DNA of 8,963 nt from DATDRS01 sp035291605 (GCA_035291605.1 DATDRS010000466.1:1-8963); one strand, 5' to 3'. Positions 1 through 6,501 are shown, counted from the first letter of the stretch. The notes: generated by a model from the sequence alone, not told the origin. Numbers and translations are program-made.

Positions 1-1487
1 ACCACAAGCCGACAGCGATCCTCTCCGGCGGGCAGAAGACGCGCGCCTTGCTCGCTCGGCTGCTGCTCGAAAACCCCGACCTGTTGATCCTGGACGAGCC
101 GACGAATCACCTGGACATCTCCGCGGTGGAGTGGCTGGAGAACTGGATCAACGAATGGAACGGGGCAGCCCTCATCGTATCGCACGATCGCTATTTCCTG
201 GACCAGACGGTGAACGCCGTGTGGGAGATGCAGTTCGGGCAGCTCGAAGCGTATCGCGGGAACTACTCGGCCTACCTCACCCAGCGCGCGGAACGGCACG
301 CCCAGCGGCTGGCCGAGCACGAGGCGCAGCAGGCCTTCATCGTCAAAGAGCAGGAATACATCCGCCGCAACATCGCGGGGCAAAACACGAAGCAGGCGCA
401 GGGGCGGCGGCGACGGCTGGAGCGCATGCTGCGCGAGCCGACCGCCCAGCATCCCGAAGAGCGGCGCGCCTTCAAGCCGCAGACGGCGCAGACGATCAAG
501 CTCAAGATGGAGACGGACCTGCGCTCCGGCGACCGGGTGATCGAGACGAAAGACCTGGCCGTTGGTTATCCGGACCCTGAAGGGCGTTCCGGTGACCGGA
601 AGGTTCTATTCCGCGCGCCCGACGTGCTGTTATGGCGCGAGGAGTGCGCCGCGCTCGTCGGACCGAATGGGGCGGGGAAGACGACCTTCCTGAAGACGCT
701 GCTGGGCGAAATCCCGCCGCTTGAAGGCAACCTGAAGCTGGGGAGCAGCCTGAAGGTGGGCTACTTTGCCCAGGCCGCTTCGCGCGAGGGGCTGAACGCG
801 GACAACACCGTGCTCGACGAGGTCCGCGCGGCCCAAGACATGCCCATAGGCAAGGCGCGCGACTACCTGGCGAAGTTCCTGTTCACGGGCGACGACGTGT
901 TCAAGCCGGTCTCGGTGCTTTCGGGCGGGGAGCGCGGGCGGCTGGCGCTGGCGAAACTTGCGCTGGAGGGCGCGAACCTGCTCCTGCTCGACGAGCCGAC
1001 GAACCACCTGGACATCCCGTCGCAGGAAATCCTCGAGGCCGTGCTCGCCGATTTTCCGGGGACAATCCTGCTGGTCTCGCACGACCGCTACTTGATTGAC
1101 GCGCTGGCGACGCAGGTCTGGTCGGTAGAGGGCGGCTCACTGGAAGTGTTTGAAGGGGGCTGGAGCGAGTATGTGGCGTGGCGGGAAGAGAAGGAAAAAT
1201 CCCAAATCCCAATCTCCAAACCCCGGAATGCCAGCGCTGGGTCATCATTTGCCAATCAACAATCAGCGGTCAAAAATCAGAAATCACAGGAGCGGAAGCG
1301 GGCGGCGCGGTTGTCGGAGCTGGAGAGCACGATTGCGGCCCTGGAAAAACGGCTGGCGGAGCTGAGCCAGGATTTGGAGAGCGCTGGCGCGGATGTTGCA
1401 CGGGTAAAAGCGCTGGGCGAGGCGTACGCGCAAGTCGAGGCCGAGTTGTCGGCCAGAATGGAGGTCTGGGCGGCCCTCGCCGGATAG
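1..1487 (+). CDS. ABC-F family ATPase (ribosome-associated type), 5' end outside window
   Basis: The reading frame is open from base 3, so the true start lies upstream. About 494 residues are visible. ABC-F proteins have two ABC ATPase domains and no membrane domain; known members act on the ribosome in translation or antibiotic protection. The visible part begins just before the first signature motif (LSGGQKTR). It continues through Walker B LLILDEPTNHLD and switch histidine SHDRYFLD, then a charged inter-domain linker. The second ATPase follows, with Walker A GPNGAGKTT, signature LSGGERGR, Walker B LLLLDEPTNHLD and SHDRYLID. The C-terminus is a coiled coil of about 65 residues (RKRAARLSELE onward), as in the ABC-F C-terminal domain. 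Walker A of domain 1, probably 100-150 residues, is missing off the edge. Between ATPase 2 and the coiled coil lies an odd, low-complexity Q/N/K/S stretch encoded by 7-bp-periodic DNA. The family is certain; the subfamily (Uup, EttA or resistance-type) cannot be settled. Confidence 0.95.
   Translation, partial: HKPTAILSGGQKTRALLARLLLENPDLLILDEPTNHLDISAVEWLENWINEWNGAALIVSHDRYFLDQTVNAVWEMQFGQLEAYRGNYSAYLTQRAERHAQRLAEHEAQQAFIVKEQEYIRRNIAGQNTKQAQGRRRRLERMLREPTAQHPEERRAFKPQTAQTIKLKMETDLRSGDRVIETKDLAVGYPDPEGRSGDRKVLFRAPDVLLWREECAALVGPNGAGKTTFLKTLLGEIPPLEGNLKLGSSLKVGYFAQAASREGLNADNTVLDEVRAAQDMPIGKARDYLAKFLFTGDDVFKPVSVLSGGERGRLALAKLALEGANLLLLDEPTNHLDIPSQEILEAVLADFPGTILLVSHDRYLIDALATQVWSVEGGSLEVFEGGWSEYVAWREEKEKSQIPISKPRNASAGSSFANQQSAVKNQKSQERKRAARLSELESTIAALEKRLAELSQDLESAGADVARVKALGEAYAQVEAELSARMEVWAALAG
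1197..1288 (+). repeat. Two blocks of 7-bp-periodic sequence inside the ABC-F gene
   Basis: Block 1 (1197-1224) is four consecutive heptamers: AAATCCC, AAATCCC, AATCTCC, AAACCCC. Block 2 (1254-1288) is five: AATCAAC, AATCAGC, GGTCAAA, AATCAGA, AATCACA. About 29 bp of non-periodic sequence separates them. The tract is much richer in A+T than its surroundings. Seven is not a multiple of three, so the encoded peptide is not a clean amino-acid repeat, yet the frame stays open. It encodes the flexible junction between the second ATPase domain and the C-terminal coiled coil. Periodicity and composition are read directly from the bases. Origin by slippage or insertion is inferred. Confidence 0.75.
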
Positions 1488-1628
1488 AGGCTCTGTGCCA
1501 TGGCGGCCAGGATACGCAGAAAAAGAAACCTCAACTGGTCTGTTCGGCATGTTCAGGCGCGGGCGCAGGATTGGCCGATCCTCCTGGCCGAATTATGTGA
1601 GTATGCCGCTTTTTTGAAAACGCATTTC

Positions 1629-1637
1629 TGCTATAAT
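1629..1637 (+). promoter_or_regulatory. Extended -10 promoter of the LCP gene
   Basis: TGCTATAAT is a perfect TGn extended -10 followed by a consensus TATAAT (1632-1637). A T-rich stretch (1610-1615) sits at the -35 position with 16-bp spacing, but it is not a good -35 hexamer; extended -10 promoters do not need one. The predicted transcript start is about 1643-1645. It lies between the ABC-F stop and the LCP start at 1698, which argues against any LCP start upstream of this point. Confidence 0.7.
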
Positions 1638-1644
1638 TTCCTCA

Positions 1645-1674
1645 CCCGCGCTTCTGAGGCGCGGGGGAATTTTT
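1645..1674 (+). promoter_or_regulatory. GC-rich hairpin followed by T-run: 5' leader attenuator or terminator of the upstream gene
   Basis: CCCGCGC (1645-1651) pairs perfectly with GCGCGGG (1659-1665) across a 7-nt loop. GGAA and five Ts (1670-1674) follow. It could end read-through from the ABC-F gene. It also begins at or within a few bases of the predicted LCP transcript start, so it would form the very 5' end of that mRNA as a stabiliser or attenuator. The stem is short and the T-run is offset by four bases, so termination may be partial. Confidence 0.5.
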
Positions 1675-1697
1675 CTGCTCCTATTCGCCCCATATTT

Positions 1698-3122
1698 ATG
1701 GCCTCTGCTCCCAATAATCCGCTGCGTTTTCAACGCTCACCACGCGGGCCGGTGATGCCCAGCTGGATGATGGGCGCGCTCGTCGGCGTGTTCCTGATCG
1801 CCACGGCGCTGTCCGGCTATCTGGTCTTCGCCAGCGTCCGCGATTTTGTGGCCGACTGGCGCGTGACGAACGTCAACCCCACGCCGGTCGGCGCGACGGG
1901 CGGCGGCGGCAACGACGGCCCGTCGGGCAATAGCGGCAACTCAGGCGGGATCATCCCCGCCAAATGGTCCGGCGCCGATCGGGTCACGCTGCTGGTGATG
2001 GGCATTGACCGCCGCAAGATTGACGTGGACCGGGCGTACCGCACCGACACCATGATGCTCATCTCAGTAGACCCGGTCGCCAAGACGGCGGTGATGCTCT
2101 CCATCCCGCGCGACCTGTGGGTAGAGATACCGGGCTACGGCGTGAATAAGATCAACACCGCGAACTTCACCGGCGATTCCTTCGACTACCCCGGCGGGGG
2201 CCCGGCTCTCGCGGTGAAGACGATCAAGTACAACCTGGGCATCAACGTAGACTACTACGTCCGGCTCGACTTCATCGCCTTCGAGACGTTCATTGACACT
2301 CTCGGCGGGGTTGACATGGACGTGCCGGAGGCGATTGACGACCCGGAATACCCGGATGGCGCGAATGGCTACGAGCCGTTTTACCTCCCGGCCGGCCGCC
2401 AGCACCTCAATGGCCACGACGCTTTGCGCTATGCGCGCACCCGGCATACTGAACAGGGCGACATTGACCGCGCGAAGCGCCAGCAGCAGGTCATCATGGC
2501 CGTGCGCGACAAGGTCCTCAGCCTGAACATGCTGCCGACGCTGATCGCCAAGTCGCCGGCGATGTACCAGGCGCTCAACGAGAACGTCACGACCAACCTG
2601 ACGCTGGATCAGATCATCGCGCTGGCCTTGCTGGGGCAGGATATCCCCAGAGAAAACATCCAGTCAGTGGTGATTGATTATCAGTACCTGACGGAAGGCA
2701 CGACCTCCGACAACCAACAAGTGCTCATCCCGCTGCGCGACAAAATCCGCGAGCTGCGCGACGGCCTGTTCACGACGGCCGCGGCGCTGCCCCAGCCGGC
2801 CTCAGGAGACGCCAAAGCCCTGATCGCCGCCGAGGGCGCGAAAGTCGTCGTCCTGAACGGCGCGGGCGTGCAGGGGCTGGCGCAATCCACCGCCGAGTGG
2901 CTGCAGGGGCAGGGGGTGAACGTGGTCGCGTATGATACCGCCGACCGCCCGGATTACGCGAACTCGGTGATGGTGGTGTACACGGGCAAGCCCTACACGA
3001 CCGTGTGGCTGCAAAAGACCTTCGGCGTCGCCAACATCGTCAGCGGCGACGACCCCAACAGCCCGGTGGACGTGAAGATCATCCTCGGCGTGGACTGGCG
3101 CGTGCCGACGGCGACGCCGTAG
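1698..3122 (+). CDS. LCP (LytR-CpsA-Psr) family protein with LytR_C domain
   Basis: LCP enzymes are membrane-anchored phosphotransferases. They attach polyprenyl-phosphate-linked glycopolymers to the cell wall or other envelope acceptors. The 474-residue product has a short cytoplasmic N-terminus and one transmembrane helix (about 23-46). A Gly/Asn/Ser linker (66-84) follows, then the LCP catalytic domain (about 95-275). Key motifs are LLVMGIDRR (98-106), YRTDTMMLI (114-122), SIPRDLW (135-141) and ALRYARTRH (242-250), with conserved Arg and Asp residues for pyrophosphate-lipid binding. A C-terminal LytR_C domain follows (about 380-467, KVVVLNGAG...). The frame is open back to an ATG at 1500, but the promoter at 1629-1637 lies inside that extension and its residues look non-native, so ATG 1698 is preferred. 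No Shine-Dalgarno sequence is visible upstream. It is followed by a strong terminator. Which polymer it transfers cannot be told. Confidence 0.93.
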   Translation: MASAPNNPLRFQRSPRGPVMPSWMMGALVGVFLIATALSGYLVFASVRDFVADWRVTNVNPTPVGATGGGGNDGPSGNSGNSGGIIPAKWSGADRVTLLVMGIDRRKIDVDRAYRTDTMMLISVDPVAKTAVMLSIPRDLWVEIPGYGVNKINTANFTGDSFDYPGGGPALAVKTIKYNLGINVDYYVRLDFIAFETFIDTLGGVDMDVPEAIDDPEYPDGANGYEPFYLPAGRQHLNGHDALRYARTRHTEQGDIDRAKRQQQVIMAVRDKVLSLNMLPTLIAKSPAMYQALNENVTTNLTLDQIIALALLGQDIPRENIQSVVIDYQYLTEGTTSDNQQVLIPLRDKIRELRDGLFTTAAALPQPASGDAKALIAAEGAKVVVLNGAGVQGLAQSTAEWLQGQGVNVVAYDTADRPDYANSVMVVYTGKPYTTVWLQKTFGVANIVSGDDPNSPVDVKIILGVDWRVPTATP

Positions 3123-3162
3123 TTTTTTTCAGTGGATGGAACGGATGAGGGGATAGGAACAA

Positions 3163-3196
3163 AAAAGTCCCTGCGCCGCGCGGCGCAGGGACTTTT
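3163..3196. terminator. Bidirectional intrinsic terminator between convergent genes
   Basis: A perfect 15-bp stem (3163-3177 with 3182-3196) closes on a GCGC loop. The stem carries AAAA on its left edge and TTTT on its right, extended by AA on the left and GTTT on the right. It therefore offers a U-tract after the hairpin in both directions. It lies between the LCP stop (3122) and the stop of the leftward cytochrome c gene (3225) and should terminate both units. Confidence 0.92.
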
Positions 3197-3224
3197 GTTT
3201 CGCAGTCACGTCAGGCGTGAGACG

Positions 3225-4094
3225 TCACTTGAGCGATTCCAAGTACGCGATGAGGTCTGCCACTTCCTGCTTGGTGAGCGAGCCGCCATAGATGGCGGGC
3301 ATGAGCGACTGGCCGTTGGTGGCGTTCACGTAACTGGCGCCGGGCACCAGGTAGGCGCCGGGCAGGACGATGGACTCGAATAGATATTGCTGGGCGCTCG
3401 CAGCCTTGCCCGTGTAGTCCGCGCCTGTGAAGCGCTTCTCGGCGCGCGCGCCGACGCCTTCGCCGTTCGGGTCGGCGCTCGCCAGCCAGGCCGGGCCAAC
3501 GGCGGCGGTGACGTGGCAGGCCGTGCAACCCTTGCCCTCGGCCAGCGCTTTGCCGGTTGCGGCGTCCCCGGCCGGGAGCTCAATGGTGATGTCCGTGCCG
3601 ACGCCCTCAATCGCTGGGGTCGGCGCGGCCCCGGCGCCGCCGTATTGCGGGGCCCAGTTCATGATGAAGGCGACCAGCGAGTCCACTTGATCCTTGCGCA
3701 GCGGACCGCCATATTCCTCACCCCAGGTGGGCATACGCTGAGGGTAAGTGGCAAAGGCGGCCGAGGGGCGCGGGCGTCCGCCTGCAATCGCCGACCGGAT
3801 GTAGTCTTCCGTCGAGCCAGCCCAGCCGATTTCCTGCAGCCGGGGCGGAAGGGGTGAGCCAACCAGCAGGTCGGCGGCGTTGAGCGCCGGGGCGACGCCT
3901 TCGATGCCCTGGCCTTGAACGCCGTGGCACGTGATGCACCGCCCCTCGAACAGCGTCGCGCCCACTTCGATTTGCCGTGTCTCGTAGGCGCGCGTGAAGC
4001 CTTCCATGCGGGATGGCTCGGTCACCGCCACAAAACCGAGCAGGATCGTCGTCAGCACCAGGCTGACCGTGCCCAAAATAACACGCCAGGTCAT
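3225..4094 (-). CDS. Membrane-anchored diheme cytochrome c (cytochrome c1 stand-in of a bc complex)
   Basis: The 289-residue product has an uncleaved N-terminal membrane anchor (about 4-24, no lipobox) and two cytochrome c domains. Heme sites are CITCH (53-57) and CTACH (190-194). Probable axial methionines are M121 (RMPTWGEEYGG) and M265 (SLMPAIYGG). A Pro/Gly/Ala-rich hinge (about 150-175) joins the domains. It is last in the operon after Rieske and cytochrome b, and only three bases separate it from the cytochrome b stop. It should therefore accept electrons from the Rieske centre and pass them to a soluble carrier or terminal oxidase. This arrangement resembles the diheme QcrC of Actinobacteria and differs from Bacillus QcrC, where the c domain is fused to subunit IV. 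The start ATG is backed by a GGGAG ribosome site 8 nt away. The QcrC-like role is inferred from context; the diheme cytochrome c assignment is certain. Confidence 0.94.
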   Translation of the reverse strand: MTWRVILGTVSLVLTTILLGFVAVTEPSRMEGFTRAYETRQIEVGATLFEGRCITCHGVQGQGIEGVAPALNAADLLVGSPLPPRLQEIGWAGSTEDYIRSAIAGGRPRPSAAFATYPQRMPTWGEEYGGPLRKDQVDSLVAFIMNWAPQYGGAGAAPTPAIEGVGTDITIELPAGDAATGKALAEGKGCTACHVTAAVGPAWLASADPNGEGVGARAEKRFTGADYTGKAASAQQYLFESIVLPGAYLVPGASYVNATNGQSLMPAIYGGSLTKQEVADLIAYLESLK

Positions 4095-4097
4095 GGA

Positions 4098-5726
4098 TTA
4101 TTCTCCCTGCCCGTAGTTGGAATCGCGATGGAAGTACGCCGTCTGGCAGAACTCATTCTGGGCGCCGGGCAAGCAAAAGTCCTCCGGCGCTTCGCCCCAG
4201 GTCACGCGGAAAGTGATCTTCTTGAGGCCTTCCTGCCAGTCCTCGACGATCATTAAACCTTCGCCATCCACCAGGCAGTTGCCGGCCGCGCGGCAGGTGG
4301 GATTGTCCGCCGCCCGCACCATCTCTTCTTCGTAGGTGTGCAGCAGCTTCTTGAGCGTCTCGGTCGGCGCGGATTCCCACTCTGCGGCCGTGTAGGTACC
4401 GGGGGTCAGCTCGGCCCAGTTCGCAGTGCGCAGAGGGCCGGGTTCGGTCTGCGGCAGAAGTTCGGCCACCACTTCCTGGTCGGGGGAGGAGGACACCGCG
4501 TAGTGCGGCGTGCCCATGTAAGAGAGGATTGCCAGCACGATGAGCACGAGCGCGCCGACAGTCAGGCCGACGCGGCGGTCGCCGTAGCGGCGGCTGGGGC
4601 CGACTTCCAGATAGGGGAGGATCATCAGCCCGTTGAAGATCGCGCCCGGCAGGATGACGCCCCACAAGAACTTGTCGCCGACCTTCAACATGCCTTGCAG
4701 CCACAGGAAGTACCACGGCGCGGTCGTGTGCAGGGGCGTGATGAGATACTCGGCGTGCGGCTCGAGCGGCGCATGATACCAGAAAACGGTCGAGGCCACG
4801 AGCAGGAAGGTGGTCACCGACACGTAGAACAGTTCGCGCGTGAGCACGTCCGGCATGAAGTACGTGCGCTGGTCGGTCGGGACCCGCTTGGCCGTGTCCT
4901 CGCCCACCGGCTCGGACTCCGGCGGGAGGCTGTGGCCGTGGATGACGACCTTGTAGTAGTGCACGCCGAGGAAGATGAAGCCTACGAGCGGCAACAGCAG
5001 CACGTGCCCGAGATACCAGCGCAGCAGGCCCCACTCGTTGAACTGCGGGCCGCCGCGCAGGAGCAGGTTGGCGATGTCGCCGACGGCTTGCGGCTGGATG
5101 GCCTCGGCCATCGAAGCGCCGATGGTCACCGCCCACAGGGAGAGCTGGTCCCACGGGAGCAGGTAGCCGGAGAACGAGAGGATGAGCGTGACCAGCAGGA
5201 GCACGACGCCGGTGAACCAGGTGAACTGGCGCGGCTTCTTGTAGTTGCCGGTGATGAAGGTGCGGATCATGTGGAGGAACACGACCCAGACCATCACCTC
5301 GGCGCCTAGCTTGTGCAGGTCGCGCATCAGCCGTCCGAAGGGCACGTTGCCGAGCAGGTTGAGCATGTTCTCGTACGCCACCAGCGGCGAGGGCGTGTAG
5401 AACAGCATGAGGATCAGGCCCGTGATGGTTTCGAAGGCGAAGAAGTAGGTGGACAGCCAGCCCAGCCGGAAGGAGGGATACAACCCGGCCGTGAGGTTGT
5501 GGTAGTACGTGGGCCGCATGTGGAACCAGAAGCCGTCGGCGTGCGGCTTGACGCGCGGGTTGGGGCGGGGCGGCGGGTCGCCGCGCAGCACCGAGCGGAT
5601 GTCCTCGATGTCCAGCCCGGCGGTCAGGCGCTCGACCGATTCATTGATCTTGTAGAGCACCGCGGGCATGAGGCCCTTGTTCTTAATGTCATTCAAGAAT
5701 GGGAAGTGAGGTTTGAAGACAGCCAT
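4098..5726 (-). CDS. Cytochrome b subunit of a bc/b6f-type quinol oxidase complex, with C-terminal Cys-containing extension
   Basis: The 542-residue membrane subunit carries two hemes b and the quinol sites. The b6-like half has helices A-D (about 92-112, 136-158, 171-190, 238-260). Bis-histidine ligands are H138/H152 (13 residues between) and H241/H256 (14 between, as in b6). GYLLPWDQ (187-194) is conserved. The subunit IV-like half has three helices (about 299-317, 353-374, 386-404) fused in the same chain. Oddities: the Qo motif is APWY (336-339) instead of PEWY. The position that aligns with the heme c(i) cysteine of b6 is Arg87. After the last helix comes an extension of about 130 residues with C478, C484, C518 and C527 but no CxxCH, expected on the outer face. 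The open frame extends to 5828 but would overlap the Rieske gene; ATG 5726 has GAGGAG 7 nt upstream and starts a typical sequence. Confidence 0.94.
   Translation of the reverse strand: MAVFKPHFPFLNDIKNKGLMPAVLYKINESVERLTAGLDIEDIRSVLRGDPPPRPNPRVKPHADGFWFHMRPTYYHNLTAGLYPSFRLGWLSTYFFAFETITGLILMLFYTPSPLVAYENMLNLLGNVPFGRLMRDLHKLGAEVMVWVVFLHMIRTFITGNYKKPRQFTWFTGVVLLLVTLILSFSGYLLPWDQLSLWAVTIGASMAEAIQPQAVGDIANLLLRGGPQFNEWGLLRWYLGHVLLLPLVGFIFLGVHYYKVVIHGHSLPPESEPVGEDTAKRVPTDQRTYFMPDVLTRELFYVSVTTFLLVASTVFWYHAPLEPHAEYLITPLHTTAPWYFLWLQGMLKVGDKFLWGVILPGAIFNGLMILPYLEVGPSRRYGDRRVGLTVGALVLIVLAILSYMGTPHYAVSSSPDQEVVAELLPQTEPGPLRTANWAELTPGTYTAAEWESAPTETLKKLLHTYEEEMVRAADNPTCRAAGNCLVDGEGLMIVEDWQEGLKKITFRVTWGEAPEDFCLPGAQNEFCQTAYFHRDSNYGQGE
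4103..4107 (-). promoter_or_regulatory. Ribosome binding site of the diheme cytochrome c gene
   Basis: On the minus strand GGGAG lies 8 nt before the ATG at 4094. It sits inside the last codons of the cytochrome b gene, whose stop is 3 nt upstream of the ATG, so the two genes are probably translationally coupled. Confidence 0.7.
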
Positions 5727-5739
5727 GAGGAGTCTCCTC
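5727..5739 (-). promoter_or_regulatory. Ribosome binding site of cytochrome b within a short inverted repeat
   Basis: On the minus strand the spacer reads GAGGAGACTCCTC directly before the ATG at 5726. The Shine-Dalgarno GAGGAG (5734-5739) is 7 nt from the start. The sequence is an inverted repeat; a 4-bp GAGG/CCTC stem with a 5-nt loop could form and partly mask the site. The ribosome site is well supported. A regulatory role for so short a stem is speculative. Confidence 0.55.
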
Positions 5740-5742
5740 GCG

Positions 5743-6393
5743 CTACTTAACGCCCGGTACAGAATTAGGCGCGCCAGAGATGCGCCTGCCGGTGTTGATG
5801 CGCAATTTGGCCGCGCCCGTGATGTCAATCGCCGTCCCCTCCATCCCGTTCAACGTCGCCTCGGTCCTGGTGATCACGTTGCCGTTTACGTCCACGGCTT
5901 CGATGACGAAAACGTCCAGGTTGCGGCGGGCGGGGCCGCCGATGCGCACCCCGGTCGGGAGATATTTGGAGCCGTGGCACGGGCATTCGAAGCGGTCGTT
6001 GGTGGGCACCCACTTGTAAATGCAGCCGAGGTGCACGCAGATCTTATAGAGCGCTTTCACGCCCTTCGGCTGGTTCGCATACGGTTCGCCGGAGACGTAC
6101 TGCTGCAGACGCTCGTCGCCGGCGTTCTGGTCGCCCAGGTTAACCAGCCAAAAACGCCCGGCGTCGTACGGCTGGGGATCGCTGTCGGGCGCGGGCACTT
6201 CGCCGATGTCAAGCTCGAAGATGCCGCCGAAGGTCCCGGCCTTAAAGCGTGGATATGCGAACCACAACGTCGCGCCCCCTGTTTCCGCCATGAGGAGGGC
6301 CATGGAGGCGGCCCAAATGTAATATAGGAACTCCCGCCGGGTCATGGGCGGCACGGCGGGAGCTTTGGCGCCTGCGCTGGCTTCAGCAGCCAT
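5743..6393 (-). CDS. Rieske [2Fe-2S] protein, Tat-anchored, first gene of the bc-complex operon
   Basis: The Rieske subunit takes one electron from quinol at the Qo site and shuttles it to cytochrome c. Counting from the ATG at 6393 the product has 216 residues. It starts with a short Ala/Pro-rich leader, then a twin-arginine motif TRREFL (18-23) directly before one hydrophobic helix (about 24-46). This is typical of an uncleaved Tat signal-anchor. Cluster box 1 is CVHLGC (119-124) and box 2 is CPCHGS (137-142). C119, H121, C137 and H140 should bind the cluster, with C124-C139 as the stabilising disulfide. The cytochrome b gene follows after 16 nt. An in-frame ATG at 6405 would add four residues, but the AAGGAGG ribosome site touches that codon with no spacing. 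The 6393 ATG, 12 nt away, is the more workable start. The family is certain; the exact start is open. Confidence 0.93.
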   Translation of the reverse strand: MAAEASAGAKAPAVPPMTRREFLYYIWAASMALLMAETGGATLWFAYPRFKAGTFGGIFELDIGEVPAPDSDPQPYDAGRFWLVNLGDQNAGDERLQQYVSGEPYANQPKGVKALYKICVHLGCIYKWVPTNDRFECPCHGSKYLPTGVRIGGPARRNLDVFVIEAVDVNGNVITRTEATLNGMEGTAIDITGAAKLRINTGRRISGAPNSVPGVK

Positions 6394-6405
6394 ACTCTTA
6401 TTCAT

Positions 6406-6412
6406 CCTCCTT
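6406..6412 (-). promoter_or_regulatory. Ribosome binding site that decides the Rieske start
   Basis: On the minus strand AAGGAGG abuts the ATG at 6405 and lies 12 nt from the in-frame ATG at 6393. Zero spacing is normally unusable, so initiation probably occurs at 6393, though 12 nt is at the long end. Confidence 0.6.
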
Positions 6413-6440
6413 GAAAAATAAATTGCGGTGGAGCGGGGAC

Positions 6441-6468
6441 ATTATATCACTAACGGTAATCGGTTCAA
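6441..6468 (-). promoter_or_regulatory. Promoter of the Rieske-cytochrome b-cytochrome c operon
   Basis: On the minus strand TTGAAC (6463-6468) is followed after 16 bp by a consensus TATAAT (6441-6446). TGA lies directly upstream of the -10, giving a TGn extended -10 as well. The predicted transcript start is near 6434, leaving a leader of about 30-40 nt with the AAGGAGG site. No other good promoter is apparent inside the operon, so the three genes are probably cotranscribed from here. Confidence 0.7.
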
Positions 6469-6501
6469 ATTTGGCGGGGGTTTCTTCCTTTTTCGATCCA
6501 A

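Noticed and set aside
1197..1288. Frameshift or pseudogene signal in the ABC-F gene
   Set aside because: The frame stays open through the tract, and the expected C-terminal coiled coil follows.
1560..1592. Hairpin around AGGATTGGCCGATCCT as the ABC-F terminator
   Set aside because: The stem is only five base pairs and no T-run follows. The structure at 1645-1674 is a better candidate.
1614..1619. TTGAAA as the -35 box of the LCP promoter
   Set aside because: It is only 12 bp from TATAAT, too close for a sigma-70-type promoter. The TGn extension explains the promoter without it.
1500..1697. In-frame upstream extension of the LCP gene (66 extra residues from ATG 1500)
   Set aside because: The consensus extended -10 promoter and hairpin lie inside it, the peptide looks non-native, and the membrane anchor is correctly placed when counting from 1698.
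3387..3857. Open frames on the + strand opposite the diheme cytochrome c
   Set aside because: The minus-strand gene has both heme motifs and a complete frame. The + frames show no domain and no ribosome site.
4153..5154. 333-codon alternative frame on the - strand inside cytochrome b
   Set aside because: The Arg/Pro/Ala-rich composition is typical of an out-of-frame reading of GC-rich DNA, and the cytochrome b frame is intact.
4338..5309. Long open frame on the + strand (323 codons) opposite cytochrome b
   Set aside because: It is an antisense shadow of a high-GC gene, with His/Arg/Gln-rich sequence, no recognisable domain, and a certain gene on the other strand.
5727..5828. In-frame upstream extension of cytochrome b (34 residues)
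   Set aside because: It would overlap the Rieske coding region by about 86 bases. ATG 5726 has a good ribosome site and a typical N-terminus.
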